From Actinomycetota bacterium (GTDB lineage: Bacteria > Actinomycetota > Acidimicrobiia > Acidimicrobiales > Iamiaceae), in NCBI GenBank assembly GCA_017882935.1, contig JADGOP010000186.1, forward strand, positions 1 to 5,582: DNA of 5,582 nucleotides, in the 5' to 3' direction. Under the pieces are notes generated by a model, which saw only the letters and a list, made by a program, of their open reading frames with translations, had not been told where the DNA came from and did no database searches. This document shows, in pieces, positions 1 through 4,636 of this stretch (position 1 is its first letter; every line of letters starts with the position of its first letter). A program made the position numbers and the translations under genes.

Positions 1-374
1 CGCCGCCCAACACGGCCGCGGCCTCGACGGGCCAGACGGCCAGCACCACGCCCACCACGGCAGACCCGGCGTGGACGCCCCCGCCCACCACCGCGGCGCC
101 CGCCACCACCGCACCGCCCACCACCGTGGCCTCCTCGAGCCACTCCGAGTCGGGCCTCGCCAGCTACTACGCCCACAACCCGGGCGGGTGCGCCAGCCGC
201 ACGGTGCCCCGTGGCACCCGGGTCACCATCTCCGCCAACGGCCGCACGGCCAGCTGCGTCGTCGACGACTACGGCCCGTTCGGCGCCGGGCGCATCATCG
301 ACTTGAGCGAAGAGGTCTTCGGCCAGCTGGCCGGCCTCGGCACCGGCGTCATCAGCGTCACCGTCAGCTGGTAG
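1..374 (+). CDS. Secreted cell-wall protein, C-terminal RlpA-like double-psi beta-barrel (5' partial)
   Basis: The reading frame is open from the window edge (first full codon at 3) to TAG at 372-374, so 123 C-terminal residues are visible and the start lies upstream. Residues 1 to about 46 are a low-complexity Pro/Thr/Ala linker (TTAAPATTAPPTT), typical of exported actinobacterial wall proteins. Residues about 50-123 form a compact double-psi beta-barrel: GLASYY, then CASRTVPRGTRVTI, NGR, DDYGPFGAGRIIDLS and a final GVISVTVSW, matching RlpA landmarks (A-S-W/Y-Y, HRTLPFGT, NGR, DRGPF, GRIIDLS). Two Cys (codons 189-191 and 255-257) could form a disulfide outside the cell. The loop before RTVP is short, and Ser stands where RlpA proteins usually have His. 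It sits directly upstream of rsmA and ispE, the position of the resuscitation factor gene rpfB in actinobacteria. A peptidoglycan-binding or remodelling role is therefore inferred. Domain call is firm; function is not. Confidence 0.8.
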   Translation, partial: PPNTAAASTGQTASTTPTTADPAWTPPPTTAAPATTAPPTTVASSSHSESGLASYYAHNPGGCASRTVPRGTRVTISANGRTASCVVDDYGPFGAGRIIDLSEEVFGQLAGLGTGVISVTVSW

Positions 375-423
375 TCGGCCGGCCGCGGGCGCACCCGCCC
401 GGGTGTGCAACGCTCATCGACCT

Positions 424-1245
424 GTGACCCACTCGCGGCGTCAGATCCTCGACCTGCTCGACCGGCACGGCCTGCGGCCCAGCCGGGCGTTGGGCCAGAA
501 CTTCGTGGCCGACGCGAACACCGTGCGCCGCATCGCGCGCCTGGCCGGGGTGGCCGACGGCGACCACGTCGTCGAGATCGGTGCCGGCCTGGGCTCGCTC
601 ACGCTGGCGCTCGCCGAGACAGGCGCCTCGGTCACCGCGGTGGAGCTCGATCGACACCTCCTCCCCGTCCTCGAGGAGGCGGTGCAGGGCACCGGCGTGG
701 AGGTGGTCGCGGGCGACGCCATGGAGCTCGACTGGTCGGCCGTGCTGGCCGCGGCCCCCGAGTGGGTGCTGGTGGCCAACCTGCCGTACAACGTGGCCAC
801 CCCGCTGGTGTGCGACCTGCTCGACGCGGTGCCGGCCATCCGGCGGATGCTGGTGATGGTGCAGCTCGAGGTAGCCGAGCGGCTGGCTGCGGCCCCGGGG
901 GACAGGGCCTACGGCATCCCCTCGGTGAAGGTGTCCTACTGGGCGACGGCCCGCGTGGTGGGCAAGGTGGGGCCCGACGTGTTCGTGCCGCGGCCCCGGG
1001 TGGAGTCGGCCCTCGTCGAGATCGTCCGGCGGCCGGCAGGCCCGGCGGTCGACGCCGCTGCGGATCAGCTGTTCGCCCTGGTCAGGGCCGGGTTCGGACA
1101 GCGCCGCAAGATGCTGCGGGGCGCGCTGAGCGGGCTCGTCGACGCCGCGGCCTTCACCGCGGCCGGCGTCGACCCCACGGCCCGTGCCGAGCAGCTCGAC
1201 CTCGAGGCATGGGGCCGGCTCACCCGCGCCGCCGCCCCGGCGTGA
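424..1245 (+). CDS. rsmA: 16S rRNA (adenine(1518)-N6/adenine(1519)-N6)-dimethyltransferase
   Basis: RsmA (KsgA) dimethylates the two adjacent adenosines in the helix 45 loop of 16S rRNA, using S-adenosylmethionine, late in 30S assembly in the cytoplasm. With the GTG at 424 the protein has 273 residues, the usual family size. In order it shows GLRPSRALGQNFV near the N-terminus, the SAM-binding loop EIGAGLGSLT (about 51-60) with the acidic ribose-binding E74 in AVELD, the catalytic motif NLPYN (119-123), the FVPRPRVESALV segment, and FGQRRKMLRGAL in the C-terminal rRNA-binding domain. A GTG at 403 would add seven residues (MCNAHRP) that do not resemble the family, so 424 is preferred; neither start has a clear Shine-Dalgarno. 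It begins 49 nt after the upstream wall-protein gene and ends 7 nt before ispE, so an operon is likely. All key residues are present. Identification is confident; the exact start is less so. Confidence 0.95.
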   Translation: MTHSRRQILDLLDRHGLRPSRALGQNFVADANTVRRIARLAGVADGDHVVEIGAGLGSLTLALAETGASVTAVELDRHLLPVLEEAVQGTGVEVVAGDAMELDWSAVLAAAPEWVLVANLPYNVATPLVCDLLDAVPAIRRMLVMVQLEVAERLAAAPGDRAYGIPSVKVSYWATARVVGKVGPDVFVPRPRVESALVEIVRRPAGPAVDAAADQLFALVRAGFGQRRKMLRGALSGLVDAAAFTAAGVDPTARAEQLDLEAWGRLTRAAAPA

Positions 1246-1247
1246 GG
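1244..1247 (+). promoter_or_regulatory. Ribosome-binding site of ispE overlapping the rsmA stop
   Basis: GAGG lies 5 nt before the ATG at 1253 and its first two bases are part of the rsmA TGA stop (1243-1245). This supports the ATG as the ispE start and suggests translational coupling between the two genes. In-frame GTG codons at 1265 and 1271 remain possible alternatives. Confidence 0.55.
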
Positions 1248-1252
1248 CCGGC

Positions 1253-2002
1253 ATGGGGCAAGCTGTGCAGGTGACCGACCCCGCTGCCGTCGAGGTGGTC
1301 GCCGCGCCCGCAAAGCTCACCGTGAGCTTGAGGGTGACGGCGGTGCGCGACGACGGCTACCACCTCATCGACGCCGAGATGGTCACCCTCGACCTCGCCG
1401 ACACCCTCGAGCTGACCCCCGGCGACGGCCTCGACGTGGTCGGCGCCGGGAGCGGCCTGCAGGTCGGCCCCGACGACGACAACTCGGTGCGGCGGGCGCT
1501 GGCGGCCGTCGGTCGGACCGCCCACGTGAGGCTCCTCAAGCGCATCCCCGCAGGTGGGGGGCTCGGCGGCGCATCGGCCGACGCGGCGGCCGTGCTGCGC
1601 TGGGCCGGTGTCGACGACCTCGCCGTGGCCGCGTCGATCGGGGCCGACGTGCCGTTCTGCGTCCGTGGGGGCCGGGCCCGGGTGCGCGGGATCGGCGAGC
1701 TGGTCGAGCCGCTGCCCTTCGTGGCTCGCACCTACACGCTGCTCATCCCGCCGTTCGGTTGTGCCACGCCCGAGGTCTACGCCGCCTGGGACCGCCTCGG
1801 TGGCCCGGTCGGCGACGGTCCGAACGACCTCGCGGCGGCCGCCCTCCACGTCGAGCCCCGGCTGGCCGACTGGCGCGACCGGCTGGCGGAGGCCACCGGG
1901 GAGGTGCCCGTGCTGGCCGGGAGCGGCAGCACCTGGTTCGTGGCGGGGGCCTTCCCCGGCGACGACCGCATCGTGGTGCAGACCCGGCCGCCCGAACGCT
2001 GA
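1253..2002 (+). CDS. ispE: 4-diphosphocytidyl-2-C-methyl-D-erythritol kinase (compact)
   Basis: IspE phosphorylates the 2-hydroxyl of CDP-methylerythritol with ATP, the fourth step of the MEP pathway to isopentenyl diphosphate, in the cytosol. The 249-residue product has GHMP-kinase architecture: APAKLTV with the active-site Lys (K21), DDGYH (33-37), N77 of the PxDN-type motif, the glycine-rich ATP loop IPAGGGLGGASADAAA (98-113), IGADVPF with the putative catalytic Asp (D132), a C-terminal ND motif in GPNDLAAA, and GSGST (223-227). It is shorter than the roughly 280-310 residues usual for the family. The shortening lies between N77 and the ATP loop and between that loop and D132, not at a catalytic motif. 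ATG 1253 has a GAGG at a good distance; GTG 1265 or 1271 would remove 4 or 6 residues. It lies 7 nt after rsmA, as in the actinobacterial ksgA-ispE pair. Other GHMP kinases are less likely given this context. Confidence 0.9.
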   Translation: MGQAVQVTDPAAVEVVAAPAKLTVSLRVTAVRDDGYHLIDAEMVTLDLADTLELTPGDGLDVVGAGSGLQVGPDDDNSVRRALAAVGRTAHVRLLKRIPAGGGLGGASADAAAVLRWAGVDDLAVAASIGADVPFCVRGGRARVRGIGELVEPLPFVARTYTLLIPPFGCATPEVYAAWDRLGGPVGDGPNDLAAAALHVEPRLADWRDRLAEATGEVPVLAGSGSTWFVAGAFPGDDRIVVQTRPPER

Positions 2003-2018
2003 CCCACCCGGCACGCGC

Positions 2019-2047
2019 ACCGACCGCCCCCGAGGAGGGCGGTCGGT
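2019..2047. terminator. Perfect 11-bp GC hairpin between convergent ispE and bS22
   Basis: ACCGACCGCCC (2019-2029) and GGGCGGTCGGT (2037-2047) are exact inverted repeats around a 7-nt loop. The hairpin starts 17 nt after the ispE stop and ends 34 nt before the stop-codon end of the minus-strand bS22 gene, so it could serve both transcripts. No T-run follows on either strand. It would therefore be a hairpin-only terminator or 3'-end stabiliser rather than a classic intrinsic terminator. Confidence 0.6.
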
Positions 2048-2081
2048 CGGTGTTCAGGTGGCCGCAGGGCGGCCGGTTCGG

Positions 2082-2180
2082 TTACTTGCCGGCGCGGCGT
2101 TGCCAGCGCGTGCGCTTCAGCATCTTCTTGTGCTTCTTCTTGCGCATGCGCTTGCGGCGCTTCTTGATCAGTGAGCCCAT
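2082..2180 (-). CDS. Small ribosomal subunit protein bS22 (AURKAIP1/COX24-type)
   Basis: A 32-residue, extremely basic protein starting MGSLIKKRRKRMRKKKH and ending QRRAGK; 18 of the 32 residues are Lys or Arg. The start (MGS-hydrophobic-I-KKRRKRM-KKKH) matches the short actinobacterial proteins usually annotated as AURKAIP1/COX24 domain-containing. In mycobacterial ribosome structures these were named bS22, a 30S subunit protein bound to 16S rRNA. That assignment comes from recalled family knowledge. The frame stays open upstream to 2552, but the ATG at 2180 gives exactly the family length and the extra upstream sequence would overlap the tRNA and glmU. There is no good Shine-Dalgarno before the ATG. 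A TAGGTT element 10 nt upstream on the same strand raises the possibility of a very short or absent leader. It is convergent with ispE and divergent from tRNA-Gln. Confidence 0.9.
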   Translation of the reverse strand: MGSLIKKRRKRMRKKKHKKMLKRTRWQRRAGK

Positions 2181-2190
2181 GAGGCGGATC

Positions 2191-2196
2191 AACCTA
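2191..2196 (-). promoter_or_regulatory. Candidate -10 element for bS22
   Basis: Read on the minus strand this is TAGGTT, fitting the TAnnnT form of actinobacterial -10 boxes. It ends 10 nt before the bS22 ATG, so transcription would begin within a few nucleotides of the start codon. I see no convincing -35 hexamer. The call rests on position and the lack of an SD. Confidence 0.3.
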
Positions 2197-2273
2197 GCGG
2201 AGGCCCCCGGCCGGTGCGAAACGGCCCCACGGTGTGGGGTGGGCTGCTCGCGGGGGCCCGCTGCGGCCGCGGG

Positions 2274-2279
2274 TAGCGT
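2274..2279 (+). promoter_or_regulatory. Candidate -10 element for tRNA-Gln
   Basis: TAGCGT fits TAnnnT and ends 12 nt before the mature tRNA 5' end, giving a short 5' leader for RNase P to remove. No clear -35 hexamer lies about 17 nt upstream. Confidence 0.35.
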
Positions 2280-2291
2280 GGGCCGGTCCCT

Positions 2292-2365
2292 TCCGGGGTA
2301 GTTCAATTGGCAGAACGCCGGTTTTTGGTACCGGATGCTTGGAGGTTCGAGTCCTCCCCCCGGAG
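2292..2365 (+). tRNA. tRNA-Gln (anticodon UUG, reads CAA)
   Basis: A full cloverleaf of 74 nt can be drawn. The acceptor stem is TCCGGGG (2292-2298) with CCCCGGA (2358-2364), seven pairs. The D stem is GTTC with GAAC (2301-2304, 2313-2316) around AATTGGCA. The anticodon stem is CCGGT with ACCGG (2318-2322, 2330-2334) around the loop TTTTGGT, placing anticodon TTG at 2325-2327. A 6-nt variable region follows, then the T arm GGAGG-TTCGAGT-CCTCC (2341-2357). The discriminator base is G2365 and CCA is not encoded, so it must be added by a CCA-adding enzyme. The weak first pair U1-A72 is typical of tRNA-Gln. A tRNA-Gln gene just upstream of glmU also fits actinobacterial gene order as I recall it. 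The glmU start is 77 nt downstream. Confidence 0.97.
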
Positions 2366-2442
2366 CGTCGCGCCGCAGGTGGAGGGCGCCACGGGCCTCC
2401 TGAGCGCGCCGGTGTCCCCGGGCGCATAGTAGAAAAGACGGC

Positions 2443-3570
2443 ATGGCAGTCGCCGGTCGGCCCTTGTCCGCCATCGTCCTCGCGGCAGGCGAAGGCACCC
2501 GCATGCACTCCACTCGGCCCAAGCCGCTGCACCTGCTGTGCGGGCGGGCCATGGTGCTCTACGTCCTCGACGCCCTGGTCGACTGCCCCATCGACCGTGC
2601 CGTGGTCGTGGTGGGCCACGGCGCCGAGCGGGTGTCGAAGAAGCTCGCCGACGAGCCCATCGACCACGTCCTCGACTTCGTCGAGCAGGTCGTGCAGCGC
2701 GGCACCGGCGACGCGGTCAGCGTGGCGCTCACCGCCTTCCCCGACGACACCGACGACGACGCCGACGACGTGCTGGTGCTCCCCGGTGACACCCCGCTGC
2801 TGCGCCCGGCCACCATCGCCGCCCTCGTGGCCGAGCACCGCCGCACCGGCGCCGCGTGCACCGTGCTCACCGCCCACCTCCCCGACCCCACGGGCTACGG
2901 CCGGGTGGTGCGCGGCCGCGACGACAAGGTGGTGCGCATCGTCGAGCACGCCGACGCCACGGCCGACGAGCGGGCCATCGACGAGATCAACACCTCCATC
3001 TACTGCTTCCGCCGCAGCGTCCTGGCGCCGGCCCTGCGGCGCATCGACCCCGACAACGCGCAGGGCGAGCAGTACCTCACCGACGTGGTGGCCGTGCTCC
3101 ACGACGCCGGCTACCCGGTCCACGCGGTGGTCGCCCCCGACCCCGACGAGACCCACGGCATCAACGACCGTCGCCAGCTGGCCACCGCCGAGGCCGAGCT
3201 GCGGCGCCGCACCAACGAGTCGTGGCTGGGCCAGGGCGTCACCATGATCGACCCGGCACGGACCTACCTCGACGCCACGGTGCGGCTGGCGCCCGACGTC
3301 ACGCTCTTCCCCGGCACCATCCTCCAGGGCCACACGGTCGTGGGCGAGCGCGCCGAGATCGGGCCCGACACCCGGCTCACCGACTGCGTCGTGGGCCGCG
3401 ACGCCGTGGTCGCCTCGTCGACCGGCGTCGACGCCGAGATCGGCGACGGTGCCCGGGTGGGCCCGTACGCCGTGCTGGCGGCCGGCAGCGCAATCCCCGA
3501 CGGAGCCGTCACCGGGCCGTTCTATGCTGCCCGCAGTCCCGAAGACGGGGTCGCTGGCACGCCCGGCTGA
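2443..3570 (+). CDS. glmU: GlmU-type UDP-GlcNAc pyrophosphorylase with truncated acetyltransferase domain
   Basis: The N-terminal domain makes UDP-GlcNAc from UTP and GlcNAc-1-phosphate, a cytosolic precursor step for peptidoglycan. It is complete: LAAGEGTRM (13-21) with K27 following, QRGTGDAV (85-92), the metal-binding Asp in LPGDTPLL (D116), GYGRVV (151-156), EINTSIYCF (181-189), GEQYLTDVV (208-216) and GINDRRQLA (239-247). From about 262 a left-handed beta-helix begins with hexapeptide-like turns (LGQGVTMIDPAR, IGPDTRLTDCVVG, IGDGARVGPYAVL). The protein ends at 375, whereas bifunctional GlmU has about 450-490 residues. Missing are the rest of the helix, the catalytic His of the NHLSYLGD-type motif and the acetyl-CoA/GlcN-1-P site residues; the RLRPGA segment reads VLAAGS here. 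Acetyltransferase activity is thus not expected. ATG 2443 gives the canonical N-terminus with only a weak purine-rich RBS (AGAAAAGA). prs begins 26 nt downstream, which suggests an operon. GTGDAV replaces the commoner GTGHAV. Confidence 0.92.
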   Translation: MAVAGRPLSAIVLAAGEGTRMHSTRPKPLHLLCGRAMVLYVLDALVDCPIDRAVVVVGHGAERVSKKLADEPIDHVLDFVEQVVQRGTGDAVSVALTAFPDDTDDDADDVLVLPGDTPLLRPATIAALVAEHRRTGAACTVLTAHLPDPTGYGRVVRGRDDKVVRIVEHADATADERAIDEINTSIYCFRRSVLAPALRRIDPDNAQGEQYLTDVVAVLHDAGYPVHAVVAPDPDETHGINDRRQLATAEAELRRRTNESWLGQGVTMIDPARTYLDATVRLAPDVTLFPGTILQGHTVVGERAEIGPDTRLTDCVVGRDAVVASSTGVDAEIGDGARVGPYAVLAAGSAIPDGAVTGPFYAARSPEDGVAGTPG

Positions 3571-3584
3571 CAGGCCGGCCGATC

Positions 3585-3590
3585 GAAGGG
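3585..3590 (+). promoter_or_regulatory. Ribosome-binding site of prs
   Basis: GAAGGG ends 6 nt before the ATG at 3597. It supports that ATG over any of the longer open frame, which extends upstream through glmU in a different phase and does not resemble a protein family there. Confidence 0.55.
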
Positions 3591-3596
3591 TCCTCG

Positions 3597-4568
3597 ATGG
3601 AGCTCCTGACCAAGAAGAAGCTGCGGCTCTACTCGGGTCGGGCGCACCCGATCCTGGCCACCGACATCGCGGCCCACCTGGGTGTCGAGCTGGGCGAGAC
3701 CAACCTCCGCGAGTTCGCCAACGGTGAGCTGCACTGCCGCTTCGGCGAGTCGCTCCGCGGTGCCGACGTGTTCATCCTGCAGTCGCACGGTGGCGAGGTG
3801 AACAAGGCGATCATGGAGCACCTCATCATGATCGACGCCGCCAAGCGGGCCTCGGCCAAGCGCATCACGGCCGTCTGCCCCTACTACGGCTACGCCCGCC
3901 AGGACCGCAAGGCCGAGGGTCGCGAGCCCATCACCGCCAAGCTCGTCGCCGACATGTTCCAGGCCGCCGGCGCCGACCGCGTGGTCAGCGTCGACCTGCA
4001 CTCGGGCCAGATCCAGGGCTTCTTCGACGGGCCGGTCGATCACCTCACCGCCATGCCGGTGCTGGTCAACTACCTCAAGGAGCAGGACCTGGGGTCGTTC
4101 GTCGTGGTGTCGCCCGACGCGGGTCGGGTGAAGGTGGCCGAGCGCTTCTCGCAGCACGTGGGCGCCGACCTGGCGTTCGTCAACAAGTACCGCCCCAAGG
4201 GCACGGCCAACACGGTGCTCGCCCGCGACGTCATCGGCGACGTCGACGGCCGCCACTGCGTGATCATCGACGACATGATCGACACCGCCGGCACCATCTG
4301 CGCCGCGGCCGACATCCTGCACGAGCACGGTGCGTCCGACGTGTGGGTCATGGCCACCCACGGCGTCCTCTCCGACCCCGCCACCGACCGGCTCAAGAAC
4401 TCGGCCATCTCGCGCGTCGTGGTCACCGACACCCTGCCCATCACGCCCGAGAAGCAGATCGACAAGCTCGAGGTGCTCTCGGTGGCCGGTCTGGTCAGCG
4501 ACGCCATCGACGCGGTGTTCGAGGACACCAGCGTGAGCGAGATCTTCGGCGGCGAGAACCAGAGCTGA
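3597..4568 (+). CDS. prs: Ribose-phosphate pyrophosphokinase (PRPP synthetase)
   Basis: Prs transfers pyrophosphate from ATP to ribose 5-phosphate, giving PRPP for purine, pyrimidine, NAD, histidine and tryptophan synthesis in the cytosol. In actinobacteria PRPP also feeds decaprenyl-phosphoribose and thus wall arabinan. The 323-residue product is full length. It shows the N-terminal phosphoribosyltransferase-like domain with NGELHCRF (42-49), the ATP-binding loop PYYGYARQDRK (95-105), the metal/ATP motif VDLHSGQIQGFF (132-143), SPDAGRVKVAERF (172-184), the catalytic flexible-loop Lys/Arg in NKYRPKGT (196-203), and the PRPP-binding signature VIIDDMIDTAGT (222-233). All of this fits a class I enzyme. 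The ATG at 3597 has GAAGGG 6 nt upstream and begins the conserved N-terminus (KKKLRLYSGRAHP). It follows glmU by 26 nt, the usual glmU-prs pair. The next gene downstream is not rplY or pth. Confidence 0.97.
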   Translation: MELLTKKKLRLYSGRAHPILATDIAAHLGVELGETNLREFANGELHCRFGESLRGADVFILQSHGGEVNKAIMEHLIMIDAAKRASAKRITAVCPYYGYARQDRKAEGREPITAKLVADMFQAAGADRVVSVDLHSGQIQGFFDGPVDHLTAMPVLVNYLKEQDLGSFVVVSPDAGRVKVAERFSQHVGADLAFVNKYRPKGTANTVLARDVIGDVDGRHCVIIDDMIDTAGTICAAADILHEHGASDVWVMATHGVLSDPATDRLKNSAISRVVVTDTLPITPEKQIDKLEVLSVAGLVSDAIDAVFEDTSVSEIFGGENQS

Positions 4569-4594
4569 CGCCGCCGTCTCCGTGGCAAACGGCC

Positions 4595-4615
4595 TAGGGT
4601 CTCGCGACCCCTCTT
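4595..4615 (+). promoter_or_regulatory. Candidate -10 box and/or weak prs terminator hairpin
   Basis: Two readings compete for the same bases in the 68-nt gap after prs. TAGGGT (4595-4600) fits a TAnnnT -10 box, placing a start site near 4607 and a leader of about 30 nt carrying the SD of the lipoprotein gene. GGGTC (4597-4601) and GACCC (4606-4610) also form a 5-bp hairpin with a TCGC loop followed by CTCTT, resembling a weak terminator for glmU-prs. No clear -35 is visible. Confidence 0.3.
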
Positions 4616-4627
4616 GTCCGGCGGCTC

Positions 4628-4634
4628 GGAGGAA
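4628..4634 (+). promoter_or_regulatory. Strong Shine-Dalgarno of the lipoprotein gene
   Basis: GGAGGAA lies just before the ATG at 4637, with 4 nt from the end of GGAGG to the start codon. It is the best ribosome-binding site in the window and fixes the start of the partial lipoprotein gene. Confidence 0.75.
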
Positions 4635-4636
4635 CC

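Larger units (their letters stand above)
2181..2291. other. GC-rich divergent spacer between bS22 and tRNA-Gln
   Basis: The 111-nt spacer carries no gene. It holds inverted repeats: CCCCAC/GTGGGG (2225-2230 and 2234-2239, 3-nt loop) and three GCGGG/CCCGC arms (2250-2254, 2257-2261, 2269-2273), the middle arm being able to pair with either neighbour. Candidate -10 boxes for the two divergent genes lie at its ends. In DNA this GC-rich, short palindromes may be chance. Confidence 0.4.

Noticed and set aside
403..423. Earlier GTG start for rsmA
   Set aside because: It adds seven residues that do not look like the family, and it has no better ribosome-binding site than the GTG at 424.
364..1320. 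Long minus-strand open frame across rsmA
   Set aside because: It is a His/Gly/Arg-rich shadow with no motif, lying opposite a fully convincing RsmA; such frames are common in GC-rich DNA.
1220..2020. Minus-strand frame opposite ispE
   Set aside because: Low-complexity Gly/His/Val composition and no family features; ispE motifs on the + strand explain the region.
2406..2425. Possible GCGCC/GGCGC hairpin between tRNA-Gln and glmU
   Set aside because: Only 5 pairs with a 10-nt loop and no T-run; not distinguishable from chance at this GC content.
2181..2552. N-terminal extension of the bS22 frame
   Set aside because: The added sequence overlaps the tRNA and the start of glmU and does not resemble bS22, whose usual length is matched by the ATG at 2180.
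2739..2770. GAC/GCC-rich near-repeat
   Set aside because: It encodes the Asp-rich stretch of GlmU; it is codon repetition, not a separate repeat element or CRISPR.
2194..3333. Minus-strand frame of about 379 codons opposite glmU and tRNA-Gln
   Set aside because: It crosses a tRNA and glmU and is rich in Val/Gly/His from antisense GAC/GCC codons; not a gene.
2856..3596. Upstream extension of the prs frame inside glmU
   Set aside because: It is Arg/His/Pro-rich out-of-frame translation of glmU; Prs family sequence begins at the ATG 3597.
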